From Stachybotrys elegans (lineage: Eukaryota; Ascomycota; Sordariomycetes; Hypocreales; Stachybotryaceae), in contig JAGPNK010000033.1 in assembly GCA_020746835.1 (NCBI GenBank), positions 62,001 through 126,000 of the forward strand: DNA of 64,000 nt, read 5' to 3'. A program made the translations under genes and the position numbers. The notes below the pieces were generated by a model, which was not told the origin of the DNA, ran no database searches, and saw only the letters and a list, made by a program, of their open reading frames with translations. This document shows, one piece after another, positions 46,918-58,739 of the stretch (position 1 is its first letter; each line of letters opens with the position of its first letter).

Positions 46918-48005
46918 GACTCTAATGTGAGCTCTGATCCATATACGAGGCCTCGCAAGAATAGGAGGGAGTCAAGTGTCACTGCTATATAGCTATCGGA
47001 TGTGGAATCGTCATGCCTTGACTGGATAAAACAAATTATCATTACACATATTTTCAACGTCCCTACTAGTAGTTGTAATAGTCGGGCCGCACACATCTTC
47101 ATTTGACATGGCTTTACGAAATCTTCCAACATTCAGCAGTCTCTGACAGACTATGCCAGGCCAGTGAATTTAACCTGGATCTATCAGATATGCTAGGAGT
47201 CGTCGCCCTGCTTCACGTCATACAGAAAAGATTTTGGGCAATGACCCTGTCACAGACGATGACTTTGGTTCGCGAGCTCTTGGCGATGGTTGCATCAACA
47301 CTCTACACTATGAAGCCCATACCCGATCGAGTCGATTCGAAAGGATGAAAGGGAAAGGGGTGGATTAGGGGCAGGGAACCAGTCTTTGGCTGTGGATTAG
47401 GGTGAGGAACCCAGGTTGACATCAAGGAAAATTTTACTGCATCAACATAGGGCTTGGATATGGACTTCTTGAACATCCTCAACAGATATCTCTTTGAGAT
47501 GAATGCGAGCCAAGCACCCCTCTGGCCTAGTGCTGTTTGGATGTCTTGGTACCATTGCCAAGGCGCTGATTTTCTCGGCCTGATCTGTGCAGACCTCAGC
47601 GCAGCTACATAGGCAGGATTGGTCTGCTCCAGAGGTTCAGTGGAGAGGCATAGCAGCCAGTCATGTTGACATGTGCCACGCCAGAGAATCGGCACCTACC
47701 CGGAAGCATCCTGATGCTCTGTTTCCTTGATTTCTCAGTACAGTTTTAATTTTAATTTTGTTTTTACTATCAGGCATGCCAATTCGTTTTGGGCGTCCCA
47801 AGGTCAATTATCCAAGTGTTGATCGGTCGCCACCAACATGTCACATCTTTCAACGAAAACATAGTGCAGTTTGTAGATAAACGAGGCTGTATTCATAAAA
47901 GCAGCGGCTAATGCCCTATTAACTCTTCCACTCAGTCACTCTTAATCCAGCAAAAACCTATCCCACATAGTTGTCCTTTCCACGTCATAGCTTGACCCAT
48001 TACAT
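46918..48005. other. Intergenic region of 1.1 kb
   Basis: No supported gene. A 130-residue - strand ORF at 47303-47695 has no recognisable domain and is not annotated. Both flanking genes end here (convergent). Confidence 0.4.
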
Positions 48006-48650
48006 CTAAGCAATAGGGATGTTGACCGGCTCAGCCTTCTTGGGCTTGGGCACCACAACAGTCAAAAGTCCATCCTTGAGACTGGCAGCAATCTCCGACT
48101 GGTCCACGTAGGTAGGGAACTTGAAGGTGCGGGAGAAGGTGATTTCCGAGTCACTGTGTGCAGCCTCCTGCTTCTGCTCTGTTTGCTCGACAGGTGCAGC
48201 CTGTGGCTTGGGCGACCCCTGGGCCTTCTCGTCAACCACCTCAAAGTCATTCTCGGTGTCATCCTCGACGGTAGCTTGATAGCTATGGTTGTCCTCGGTG
48301 TGGGTGCTTTCGGCCGTAGCATCGCTGGCAGAGTCCGAGACGTCCGGCTGGCTCTCCGGGAACGAAGGGTCAAACTTGCCGCGCACGACAAGCTTCTGAG
48401 GATCGCTGAGCTCGATGCTGACGTGGTCCTTGTTCAGACCCGGAAGCTCGCCACGCAGGACCCAAGCCTCGGGGGTCTCGCGGACATTGAATCGGGGAAC
48501 CCAGGTGACGACTTCAGGCTGGCTGGCGCGGTATGCGTGACATCCACGAGAGCGGCGCTGGGGGTAGTCTTCCAGCTCGTTCAGAAGCTGGAAGAGAGGC
48601 GCAAGGGGAGCCTCGCTGTGGTAGATGGTGCGGGGAAAGAAGAAAGACAT
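48006..48650 (-). CDS. hsp30: Small heat-shock protein, Hsp20/alpha-crystallin family
   Basis: Intronless, 214 residues. The alpha-crystallin domain starts at about residue 48 (VPRFNVRETPEAWVLRGELPG) and is split by a ~90-residue acidic, Glu/Ser/Gln-rich insert. It resumes with ITFSRTFKFPTYVD and the conserved A-x-L-x-x-G-L pattern (ASLKDGLLTVVVPK). The insert and length are typical of fungal Hsp30 proteins. The N-terminus (MSFFFPRTIYHSEAPLAPLF) matches that group. It acts as an ATP-independent holdase for unfolding proteins in the cytosol. A heat-shock-element-like palindrome is upstream at 48903 and a TATTTAAAG sequence near 48790, so heat or stress induction is likely. Confidence 0.93.
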   Translation of the reverse strand: MSFFFPRTIYHSEAPLAPLFQLLNELEDYPQRRSRGCHAYRASQPEVVTWVPRFNVRETPEAWVLRGELPGLNKDHVSIELSDPQKLVVRGKFDPSFPESQPDVSDSASDATAESTHTEDNHSYQATVEDDTENDFEVVDEKAQGSPKPQAAPVEQTEQKQEAAHSDSEITFSRTFKFPTYVDQSEIAASLKDGLLTVVVPKPKKAEPVNIPIA

Positions 48651-49760
48651 GATGATTTTTTTGAAGGTTATTCAAGAGAATTGTTTTTGGTAGTTATTAT
48701 TGGGAGTCGAGATTTGGTTGGATGTGTAGATGAGATGATGGATCTGGATCTGAATGATGGGGAATCTCGACATGGTGGAAAGATGGCTTCTTTAAATACA
48801 CAAAGTTGTTCATTAATTATCCTAGGCATCGAGAACGCGTATAGCAGAATGGTAATCCGCATGGAAGTGTCAGGATAATTTTTGAAGCTGCTCGTGGAGG
48901 TTGGAAGCTTCCATTCTGTCTTGGGCGCCATTTGTCATCGCGACCTGCTGACAATTAATTCCTTGATTGGCTGGCTGCCTGCGTGGCAAAGACGCGACTG
49001 TTTCGCAGCCTGGCGTAGCGGCAAACGCAAACGCGTTAGTCGTAGAAGCCCATGGGAGCACAAAGAAGAACAAGATAGACAAAGACAGACAAAACAGAAA
49101 CAGGCAAACTGTCCTTCAACGACAAAAGGATAATGATGGGATAAGTGACGAGTCTTTGGACATACCCCAATGCCAAGACAAAATTCCCAAACAAGCAGCT
49201 GGCTAGACGAGCCCTGCTCTTGTTCGGTTGCGCAGGGAATGTCGCCCAATTTTGTGTTATTTTTCATGGCAGTCCACGATCCTCCGCACGATGCGAGCCA
49301 ACCATGACGCCTTGACTGTCCTGACTTTTAGTCCTCAAGGTTCTTTTGCAAAAGTTCATGCAGCATCCATCATGGCACGTATACGGTCCACTGCCATGGG
49401 TTGGGGTGCATCCCGCGATCTCCAACTGTGGCCAGCCATCCTCCCTCCAACCAACCCCTCCTTATGCCCTGCCCTGCCCTGCCCCTGTCGATCGGCCGCA
49501 AGCGCAAACAATTGCCGGCTTCCTATTGCTTCGATCGCCTGCGTCGGTGGAGTTGGCCGCGTAGAGATAAGATCCAAAGAAGGCACTACCGAATAGGAAG
49601 GTCGTGAGAAAGACGCCGGTGCATGGCACGGCATGGCATGGCACAACATGGGGAGCGGGGTGCGGTCAAGAGGGGGAGGGGAATATATTATGAAGCTTGT
49701 TGCACTGGCCGTGCCGTCCTTTTGTGTCCTTTGTGAGCTCTCCATCGCCGGAATAGCATC
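48651..49760. other. Divergent promoter region
   Basis: 1.1 kb between the Hsp30-like gene (-) and the carboxypeptidase (+). Contains the heat-shock element listed below, a GCATGGCAC-type short repeat at about 49620-49650, and an AT-rich GGAATATATTA near 49680 that may be the carboxypeptidase TATA element. No gene supported. Confidence 0.4.
48903..48912. promoter_or_regulatory. Heat-shock-element-like palindrome
   Basis: GGAAGCTTCC contains two inverted nGAAn units in perfect register, with a weaker third unit following (CATTCTG). It lies ~250 bp upstream of the Hsp30-like start, a usual place for HSF binding. Confidence 0.5.
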
Positions 49761-51792
49761 ATGTGGTCTCAATTGCCTACCGTGGCCCTCGCGGCGGCCC
49801 TCGTCCCATTGGCTTCGGCTCAATTCCCTCCCACCCCCGAGGGAGTCACTGTCGTCAAGTCCAAGTTCGACGAGCGCATAACCATCAGCTACAAGGAGGT
49901 GGGCAGGCCGGAAACGCCCCAGAGCGCCCAATTGAACTAACAATCCCCCAGCCAGGCCTTTGCGAGACCACTCCGGGCGTCAAGTCGTATGCCGGACACA
50001 TCCGCCTCCCGCCGGGCACGCTAGAGGGCGTTGGCCAGGAGCAGGATTTCGAGATGAACACCTTTTTCTGGTTCTTCGAGGCCAGAGAGGACCCTGAGAA
50101 TGCGCCCTTGTCCATCTGGATGAACGGCGGCCCGGGAAGTTCGTCGATGAGCGGCCTGTTCAATGAGCACGGCCCTTGCTACGTCAACAACGATTCCACG
50201 ACGACGAGACTCTCCAAGTTCGCATGGAACAACAAGGGTAGGCGAACCAGCCCTTTCTATCACATTCTATTTGCCAACGTGAACCGCAGTCAACATGCTG
50301 TACATTGACCAGCCCAACCTCGTCGGCTTCTCCTACAGTGAGCTGCGAAACGTCACCGTCGATCTGCTCGGCCGAACCCAGACTCTCCCTCCCGGCAGCC
50401 CCGTTCCCGCGCAAAACGCCACCTTCCGCACCGGCACTTGGAACGTCGAGAACGTCAACTCAACCAGCTGGGGCAGCCGCAACGCCGCCATTGCCCTCTG
50501 GCACTTCTCCCAGGTCTGGTTCCAGGAGTTTCCCGGCTACCATCCCAACGACGACCGCGTCAGCATCTCCACGCAGTCGTACGGTGGGCGCTACGGACCG
50601 GCCTTTGCTGCCTACTTCCAGGAGCAGAATGAGAAGATTCGAAATGGCACGTGGAATGGTACCGAGGGCGAGCAGTATATCATCAACCTCGACACGCTCC
50701 TCATTGTCAACGGATGCATCGACCGCCGTGTGCAATGGCCGTCATATCCCGTCATGGCCTTCAACAATACGTATGGCATCCAGACGGTCAATGAGTCGGT
50801 CTACCAGTCCATGGTAGACGCCTACGACCGACCGGGCGGCTGCCGTGAACAGATTGACAACTGCCGAGCCGTCGCATCCGTCTACGACCCCGAGAACATC
50901 GGCATCAATGCCACTGTGAACCGCATCTGCCAGAATGCCGAGACGTACTGCACCAACACCATGCGAGACCCCTACCTGAGCTTCTCCGGCCGTGACTACT
51001 ACGACGTCACGCAGGTCGAGCCTGTCCTGTTCCCTCCTCCATTCTACTCCGGATGGATCAACCAGGAATCTACCCTCGCCGCTATGGGCATGCCACTCAA
51101 CCACACCGGCAGCTCCAGCGCTTCCTCGACAGCCTTCCGCGGCATTGGTGACTATAACCGTCCCGGCTGGCTCGAGGACCTGGGCTACCTGCTCGACAAC
51201 GGCATCAAGGTCACGCTGATGTACGGCGACCGCGACTTTGCTTGCAACTGGATGGGCGGCGAGGAAGTCTCCAAGGCCATCCCATGGAAGCACCAGGACG
51301 ACTTTAACGCCGCGGGATACGCACCGCTCAAGGCCAACTGCACATACGAGGGCGGCCAGGTCCGTCAGTACGGCAACCTGACGTACATCCGCGTCTACCA
51401 GGCTGGACACGCCGTGCCCTCCTACCAGCCCGAGTCTGCATACCGCATCTTCAACCGTGCCCTCTTCAACCGCGACATTGCAACGGGCAAAATCGACACG
51501 GTCGCTAACCCTGACTACCACACCGAAGGTCCCTCGGACACATTCCACATCGCCAACGAGGTTCCTCCGCAGTACGAGGACTTCTGCTACATTCTTGACC
51601 CTAGCTCCTGCACGGCTGAGCAGGTTGCTGCTCTGCGCGCTGGCACTGCCGTCATCGAGAACAACATCGTCACTGACCCGCCATACGTGCCTAATACTCC
51701 CCGCAGCATCCACAGGAGAAACATGTAAGTCCTGCTCTCTTGATAATACGATACCGCTGACGCTGACTTTCTTTTCCAGCCTTGACATTTAG
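49761..51792 (+). CDS. Secreted serine carboxypeptidase, S10 family
   Basis: Four exons: 49761-49898, 49952-50237, 50290-51724 and 51780-51792 (introns 53, 52 and 55 nt), 623 residues. The last exon encodes only the final residues ILDI; reading through it would end the protein at RRNM, but the GTAAGT donor and strong acceptor favour splicing. A signal peptide ends at SAQF. S10 landmarks: [11 protein letters not shown], the nucleophile in [11 protein letters not shown] (~S237), the Asp in [11 protein letters not shown] (~D455) and the His in YQAGHAVP (~H515). More than ten N-glycosylation sequons are present. It removes C-terminal residues from peptides, outside the cell or in the vacuole. SYGG is preceded by Gln rather than the usual Glu. 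Confidence 0.94.
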
Positions 51793-51970
51793 ACTTGAGG
51801 AGCACCCGTAGGGTGTGGGTTCGTGTCAAAAGCTGTAGGTTTGATCACATCCGACTCAGTCCTTTGCACGGCCGATGATCAATAGACTACAATTTGGTTA
51901 CTGGAGCGTTTCTTGAGTAGTAGCTGAGTGATAGCCTTATTCCCTTGCTTCCTGTCCTTCCAAAGTGATG

Positions 51971-54900
51971 TCATACCAAATCATGTAGCCTTACTCCAGC
52001 GCCCTTCTCAAGTAGCAGCTGGACAATAACCTCATCCCCTTGCTCCACGGCCTGCCAGAGCAATGTCTTGCCACGGAATCTAGCCTCCAGATCAGGGCCT
52101 TTCTCAAGCAGTAACTGAATGATAGTCTTATGCCCTTGTTCAACGGCCATCCAGAGCGCCGTTTTACCAACCTGCCTTACATCAATTTTAGCGCCTTTCT
52201 CTAGCAATTTCCGAACCACAGCCTCATTCCCTTGCTCAGCGGCCCACCGGAGCCATATCAGACTGTCTATATCATCGGTATTCAGCCTGGCACCCTTCTC
52301 CAGTAGCAGCTGGGTAATAGCCATGTGTCCCTCCTTAGAGGCCAGAGAGAGTAGCGTTTGACCCTTCTTGTCCTTGGCATTAATATTAGTATTCTCCTTG
52401 AGCAGCAGCTGGATAATGTCCTCGCGCCCTTGCTTGACAGCCCACCAAAGCGGCATCCAATTGTTCTTATCCTTGGTATTGACCCTGGCACCCTTCTCAA
52501 GCAGCAGCTGGATGATGGCTATGCACCCTTGCTTGGCGGCCCACCAGAGTGGCGTTCGATGATCCTTATCCCTGGCATTGACATCGACTCCCTTCTCGAG
52601 CAACAGCCGGGCAGTGGCTTCATACTCCTGCTCGGTTGCTCTGTGCAGCGACTTCCAGCTGTAGTCATACATCAATTTGATGGAATCTTGCTTGAGCAAT
52701 AGATTCATTGCCACCTCCTGCCCATTCATTGCTGCCAGGTGCAGCGCTGTCATACCAGCCTTCTCGTCCATCACCTTGACGTCGGCATTCTTCTCGAGAA
52801 GTAGGTTGACAATCGCCTCATGCCCATTCATCGCTGCCAAGTGCAGCGCTGTCCAACCAACCTTACTGTCAGTCGCGTTGACGTTGGCATTCTTCTCGAG
52901 CAGTACATCCACTACTGCCTTGTGCCCGTACATGACTGCGTAATGTAGCGGAGCCATATCATTCAGACCCTTGGAATTAACGTCGACGGGCCCCTTATCG
53001 ATGAGCAGTGCTACCACAAGGTCAAATCCCTTCTCGGCTGCTATGTGCAGTGCGGTGTTCCCACGGATATCCTCGGCATGCGCAAGGCATCCCGCCTCCA
53101 ATAGGCGCTTGACAATCTCGGCGGAGCCTCCCCAAGCTGCACGGTGCAGCGGAGTCTGTCCGTCATACGCGCACCGCGCCTTCTGGAAATCGTTGGAAGG
53201 CTTGGAGGGCATGGAAAGCAAACTGTTGACCATCGTAATGCCCCCTCGTTCGGCGGCATGGTGTAGCGGCATCTGACCTATGCTGTCCCGCAAGTCGGGT
53301 TGAGCACCATTTTTGATTAGCAGCTCAAAAATCCCTAGGTACCCTCTCCATACCGCATAGTGTAACGCCGTCCTCTGCGAAAATGGTTCCCTAACATCCA
53401 CAGAGTTTGACGTCTGTAACAACTCCTCGACAGCCTTTTGGTCTCCACTCTTGACTGCTGAAATTAATTCTGGAGTGCGCGGGCCAGCGCGCTTTTGGAC
53501 CGTTCCTCTTTCCACTGTCCCGGTACTGGGATCGGAATCGTCTTCTTCCCTTTCTTCGTCGCTTTCTGAATGCTGGGCTTGCTTCTCAGCCTTTGCTTCC
53601 GCCAACAGCTTTACAAGCTCCCAAGCGTTTCTTCCAGAAACCGCCTTACCATTATTTGCATACCCTAACAATCCCACTTCCATTTTTATCGGCTCCCTTT
53701 CTCCCTCCTTCTCTTCCTCGATGTATTTTCCCAGCATCTCCGGGTGAAAGTATAACGCCCCGATATATAGACACCAGAGAATTCTCGGTGTATCCCTTTT
53801 TCTTACCTTTACTAGCAATGCCTCGGCCTTCCTAACGACAGGTTCCGTCAAGAGGAGACATTCTTCCGGGTATTCCAGGGCCTCACAAGCTTTTTGCTTG
53901 ATGATAGGATGCGTGCCGTTCCAAACGCACATGTCTTTGAGGTTGCTATTCACAGGAATCACTTCCCACTGACCAACAAGATCCCAGTCTCTATTAATGC
54001 GTAGAAGGTTGGCGGAATCACCTCGACTGGAACTAGCGATTGGCATGTTGAGCAGGCTAGCTGGACACCAACCGAGTGTCGACGAGGTTGCGGCGTTATG
54101 GAAGAGGTGTCGGTGTGAAAGATTTCCTATCTTCCTCAGAATGCTCTTATAGGTATCTTGTTGCAGCCCCCTTGGTGCAACGCCTGCTAATAGTGCGGAA
54201 ATGGTGGCCATGTCCTTGGGCCAAGATGTGTGACGAGACCCAAGCACGGCCAAGAGGTGGTCCAGGTTGGTGATTCCTTTGCGGAGATTCTGGATAATCT
54301 GCGATGCTGCTTTGCGAGGGCCATTGGACTCATCGTCCTTTGCAAGAATCTGCTCGTCAAGGTCCTTTATGATAGGCCCGGAAGGTCCTCTGAAAATCAC
54401 CTTGACTTTGCGTGACTGGGCCAACTCCACGGCGGTCCAGCCTCGACTGAACCAGGGCGACATAATAATGGCAAAACAGGCTGTTTCTTCATTCCACTCA
54501 CAGTTTCGGAGGAAGAGATCATGGACCAAAGTGATTCGGGCGTCTTGATAACTGCTCGGGATGTTCCCAATGGCCTTTTGACGGGCTTCCCTCCCCTTAG
54601 GGATACAGAGGGTATCCCACCATATTCCCTCACACTCGAATCGCTCTGCGATGGTCCGGAAAAAGGTGTACAGACACTCGTTGACTTCCCCATCCGGCCA
54701 CGCCCCGATCCCGGTTCCATCCGACCACACGTGGGAGATTGCCATGTAGGGCCCGGGGGGTTGGATCATAGATTTCCCGTCCAATGCCCAAACCGTCGAC
54801 TTTCCACTCTTTGCAGTTTCATTGAGTGTATCTCTCGAGAATAAATGCCGAAGTCGCATACAGTCTCCATTCATGCACTCGTGGCGCTGTTTAACTGCAG

Positions 54901-55099
54901 TGAAATCACGTTGCGAGTATTCGCAAAAGTCGAAGGTGCACTGCTGGTGCTTCTCGCGGCCTCTGGGCGGCTCAAAGTTGTCTGGCATCACATCTGGCAA
55001 TTTCCCCCCGGCCACAGCCCACACGCGATTTGGGCACAGCTTGAACTCCTCTGTTGCCCTCGCGAAATATGGCAGGAGATTACTGGAGGATGAATCCAT
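51971..55099 (-). CDS. HET-like/ankyrin-repeat protein
   Basis: Intronless, 1042 residues from the ATG at 55099 (CACCATGG context); an in-frame ATG at 55252 would add 51 residues. The N-terminal third has HET-like blocks: YMAISHVWSDG, EGIWWDTLCIP, ITLVHDLFL and WFSRGWTAVELAQSRKVKVIF. A variable middle and an acidic linker (SESDEEREEDDSD) follow. From about residue 545 there are roughly 15 ankyrin repeats to the very C-terminus. Many repeats are close copies of one another, with recurring LLLEKGA and WTALHLAAMNG-type units. HET-ankyrin proteins are candidate incompatibility or defence factors; the ankyrin part is expected to bind the trigger. No NTPase domain is present. Confidence 0.88.
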   Translation of the reverse strand: MDSSSSNLLPYFARATEEFKLCPNRVWAVAGGKLPDVMPDNFEPPRGREKHQQCTFDFCEYSQRDFTAVKQRHECMNGDCMRLRHLFSRDTLNETAKSGKSTVWALDGKSMIQPPGPYMAISHVWSDGTGIGAWPDGEVNECLYTFFRTIAERFECEGIWWDTLCIPKGREARQKAIGNIPSSYQDARITLVHDLFLRNCEWNEETACFAIIMSPWFSRGWTAVELAQSRKVKVIFRGPSGPIIKDLDEQILAKDDESNGPRKAASQIIQNLRKGITNLDHLLAVLGSRHTSWPKDMATISALLAGVAPRGLQQDTYKSILRKIGNLSHRHLFHNAATSSTLGWCPASLLNMPIASSSRGDSANLLRINRDWDLVGQWEVIPVNSNLKDMCVWNGTHPIIKQKACEALEYPEECLLLTEPVVRKAEALLVKVRKRDTPRILWCLYIGALYFHPEMLGKYIEEEKEGEREPIKMEVGLLGYANNGKAVSGRNAWELVKLLAEAKAEKQAQHSESDEEREEDDSDPSTGTVERGTVQKRAGPRTPELISAVKSGDQKAVEELLQTSNSVDVREPFSQRTALHYAVWRGYLGIFELLIKNGAQPDLRDSIGQMPLHHAAERGGITMVNSLLSMPSKPSNDFQKARCAYDGQTPLHRAAWGGSAEIVKRLLEAGCLAHAEDIRGNTALHIAAEKGFDLVVALLIDKGPVDVNSKGLNDMAPLHYAVMYGHKAVVDVLLEKNANVNATDSKVGWTALHLAAMNGHEAIVNLLLEKNADVKVMDEKAGMTALHLAAMNGQEVAMNLLLKQDSIKLMYDYSWKSLHRATEQEYEATARLLLEKGVDVNARDKDHRTPLWWAAKQGCIAIIQLLLEKGARVNTKDKNNWMPLWWAVKQGREDIIQLLLKENTNINAKDKKGQTLLSLASKEGHMAITQLLLEKGARLNTDDIDSLIWLRWAAEQGNEAVVRKLLEKGAKIDVRQVGKTALWMAVEQGHKTIIQLLLEKGPDLEARFRGKTLLWQAVEQGDEVIVQLLLEKGAGVRLHDLV

Positions 55100-55950
55100 G
55101 GTGCGGGTGGCGAAAACCCCCACGGCCTGCGGAACTTGATCAAGTCGGGAAGTTGGGGGAGAGGAAGGAGAAAGAAGGTAACGAGCTTGGTAATAACAGG
55201 CTTGCGGGTGGCAGTGCTCAAGGCAGATTCGACACGTCGTTGGGCTGCCCATCGGGCGTCAAGTGTAGGTGTCACAAGCTAAGCCACCGCTGGTTGCATA
55301 TGTTGCGTAAGGCATCTCAGCCCTGGACGATTCGCAACTTTGCATCACCAAGCGCAGGTCCTCATACATGGTAGGATAGGCTTGCGAGCGTAGTAGAGGA
55401 CGCATTGAGCGATGGTCAGCTCCAACCTGCTTCGCCTACTTCATTCCTCTCGCCCCATTTGCTGCACAAATATAGTGAGGCGATTTTATTTTCAGCCCCA
55501 CAGCACAGTGTTGCAACTCGAGCCTGGGCCGATCCTTCTGCTTTGCGCAGCTCCGGGTGGTCAGAATCGGGCATGAATACATGTCACTTCCCTTTTCTTC
55601 CTTTTCGGCGACCAATCGTAGCGCAATCATTTTGAGGCGAAATAATTTATAACCGATGAGCACATGAATCTCCTTTCCACTTAGATAAAAGTCAACTTCA
55701 CATGCCCACTCGACAGCAACTAATCCTAAATTCATCTCACTCATGGAGCACGACTCACAAACGTGCCATTCTTTTGCACTTGGCTCAGCACATTTCTTTT
55801 GCTAACCCGCTGTTTCGTTCTTTCGTGTCATTCGAAACGCAAGAATGGCTGGTGGGTTCCTTGAAACTCTCCGCCCATTGCTCCATGGACTCCAGATAAC
55901 AATTGGTTACTTGATTCATGCATATGACCTAGCAGGAAAATATCATCTAA
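55100..55950. other. Intergenic region
   Basis: About 850 bases between two - strand genes. No supported gene; the first 150 bases could encode the N-terminal extension of the HET-like protein if the upstream ATG is used. Confidence 0.35.
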
Positions 55951-57867
55951 TTAAGCCTCGAACATCCTAGACCCTGTACGGACAGAGGTTGGCCGATTCG
56001 AGAGCTCCAAGATCTGCTTTATAGCTTGTAGCAACTGAAAGTCGGTTGTAGGTGCCCCCACAATGTTGACCACGACAGGCAGATATTCTACCTTGTTGGA
56101 GATCCTCGAATCATACGGAACATCCCCGATGGGAATCACGATGTCAGGAGATCCAAGAATAGGCTGTAGAAAGAGCTGATCGAGAGCAGATTGCTCAGTG
56201 GGTGATCCAGTCCGGGCGTCGCGGTAATTTGGTGCCGCGTTTGCGACCGGGAGAACAAGGAGCGTTTCCGCGTCGCGGGTCTGAAACAAAATATTCAACA
56301 GCCAGTCCTTATACACCTCTAATCTGTATGTAGCTTCCTGATGCTCCTCCGGAGTAACGGCCGCGCCCTTATCCCATCGCTGCCGAACGAAGGGGATCAC
56401 ATAGGGTAGGGATCCCCGATGCGACTCTGCGTAGTCCATGCGGAACTTATCCGTGGAGTGGTAAAAGCCATAGTAAAATGTCCGAGTAATGACATTCTTC
56501 AAATATTCTTCTGCGTCATTCGACGCTCCAGGTGGCGGGTTCCGTTTCCAGGTTTCCTTGATTGATAACTTTGTCACTGTAGCTCCGAGATGGGTACTCA
56601 TATCCGCAACGAATTCATCTATCAGTTTCATCTGGGATTGGTTCTCAACTGGCAGATAGTCGAGAGGATATATGATCTCGTATCTTCGGTCGCTCAAAGG
56701 GCTCGCGGCACAACCGGTCTGAAGCCAAGCCTTAGCCACGGTGTTGAGGTGCTCAAAGTCCCTTGAGAAGACGCATGGTGTGTCGAATCGCAAATACGTC
56801 TCAATCATCCCCGTGAGGTTGACCAGGTTGTGTGAAGGGCGGAATTGCCAAACACCATTTACCATGGCCGGGCGCCGTCCGCTTCCACTGGTATCGGTAC
56901 CCAGCGCACAGTCGAGCCATTCATAGGATGCAACAGCTGCAGCGCTGCCACTGCTACTCCCAGCGGGAGATTGATAGCCGTCACCGCGTGGGTTGAAGGC
57001 TGTGTGAAAATCCACAGCATCCATTGGTTCTTCGCGGGCAATCATGGAGCTTAGCTTTGTAAGGCCCAGGATGTGTGCGCCTTGTTCGGCAAGGGTGGTC
57101 ACAACAGCAGCTGTTGAAGTTTCCTCCCTGCCCACTTCATAATAGGCAAGATTGTTTAAGGAATTCTTCAGGCCCTTGAGGTGATAACAGTCCTTGACTG
57201 CGATCCGCAGGCGCTGGGGAGTACCCCTCGCCCTCTCTGCAGACCTGGGGGGAACAGCGACGGCGAGGCAGTCATAGAGGGTGCCTCCGGCTTTTAGTTG
57301 AGAGAAGGTCGAGGGACTGGGCCTATGTATGAAAGGGTTAGTCAAGGTTCAATTGCCCGAGGGCTGGGAGTAAAAATCACCCATCAAGCTTTGGTCGCAA
57401 AGCGGTTAGAAAAGCTCGCCGTTTATCATCATAGAGGCGGCATATGGGTTTGAGAGTGTTGTTAGTATATAGATAGGGACCGGGTGCAAGGACTTTGGCA
57501 AGTTCCTGGTCTTCACTGAGGACCAGCCATCCACTGCCCAAGTTGCTGACATGTTGACGGAAACCTTGCTCAACGGTCTGTGTAGGCTTCAAGCCGCTGA
57601 TGATAAAGCCATCGAGAAAGTGAGATGCGTCATAGACACTGCTGTCCTCCATTCTGGATAAATATTGGTTGAACGTAGTGTCAAGATCTGATGTGATGAC
57701 CGTTACTAGCGATGCTTGAGCGGCGACATCGACTCCAAGTTCAAACTTGCCAAACTCTCAGTGAGTAAATATATACCTATGCCTAAGGCAAATTATTAAC
57801 CCCGACTTACAGGAAAGCCACCAAAGGCAATATATCGCACTGAGTCTCGTTCGATAATAGCATCCAT
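55951..57867 (-). CDS. Amidase signature family enzyme
   Basis: Three exons: 57867-57811, 57757-57381 and 57322-55951 (introns 53 and 58 nt), 601 residues. The short first exon (MDAIIERDSVRYIAFGGFP) joins to SLASLNLESMSPPQASLVTV, restoring the N-terminal block of fungal amidases of this size. The catalytic Ser-cisSer-Lys triad is visible: Lys188 in IAVKDCYH, the cis-Ser in AGSSSGSAAAVAS (~268-271), and the nucleophile Ser292 in GTDTSGSGRRPA. The family hydrolyses carboxamides; substrates of the fungal members are mostly unknown and metabolite or detoxification roles are common. No signal peptide, so it is probably cytosolic. It lies next to the transposon relic but appears intact. Confidence 0.9.
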
Positions 57868-58343
57868 GCTAGCAAGCTATGTTGGCTTTGGTAGCAGCAA
57901 TGGCGACGATAATAATGGCGATGACTATGACCGTTCTAGTAGCATAAGATGAAGAAAGGGGAGCACGGCATGGGGTCGCAATGTCAACACATTATGCATG
58001 CTTTCTTAGCTTGTTAGACATCCCTCCTTCAAGACGTAGTCTGCTGGGGTTGCCAAGGGCAAGCAGAGTGGGGTGACACACTGTTGATAAAAATGGCGAG
58101 CCTTTCGCCTACGAATAGGCCAAGTTCGAAACAAAGAGTTCTTTGTCTAGCATCTGATTTATAAACAACTTGCATTCCATTCTATGATCATGTCTGTAGT
58201 TAGAGGTAGTCACACAAATTTCTGCTAGCAGATACCTTAATGTACCGCCAAGGCAAGTCTACAGTGTGCCTAAGTACACGCAGTGTCAGCCACCTATTCC
58301 ACTATTCTCCTGACAGCACAGTGCCGTTGGTCGCCGTTCTATA
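57868..58343. other. Intergenic region up to the transposon
   Basis: Amidase promoter side. No ORF of note. The last two bases before the element (TA at 58342-58343) form one copy of the target duplication. Confidence 0.4.
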
Positions 58344-58395
58344 CAGTAGGGGGTCAAAAGTCTGACACCACCCTTACAGTATCCACCTTAAAGCT
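58344..58395 (+). repeat. Left terminal inverted repeat
   Basis: 52 bases beginning CAGTAGGGGGTCAAAAG and ending CCTTAAAGCT; matches the reverse complement of 60075-60126 except for three transitions. Confidence 0.92.
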
Positions 58396-58739
58396 AGCTT
58401 TCTAAATAGCTATAATGTAGTAGGTATATTTAGTATAAAAAAAAGAACAATAGTATATATAAATAATAGTAGCCTTACTACCTATAGAACTAAAGAACAG
58501 TATTAAATAATAAAGGGATTGTTAGATAATATCTTCTGTTAGCTAGAGCTAGAGAATAATAAGGGGGCTACAATAGTAGTAGTAGTAGCAAAAGTATATA
58601 CAGTCAGGGGGACCTATAGTTAGTAGACTTAATGTATATATATACTATTTGTTAGCCTGTTTATCTAGCCCTTATATATGTTCTAATGAGGCTGGCTGAA
58701 GGTGCTGTCGTCGAGAGCGATACGCCGAGGTCGGGATAC

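Noticed and set aside
47303..47695. 130-codon - strand ORF
   Set aside because: No domain, signal peptide or family similarity that I recognise, and no promoter-like features.
55100..55252. 51-residue N-terminal extension of the HET-like/ankyrin protein
   Set aside because: The ATG at 55099 lies in CACCATGG, and the extension shows no similarity to HET proteins; it is kept only as an alternative.
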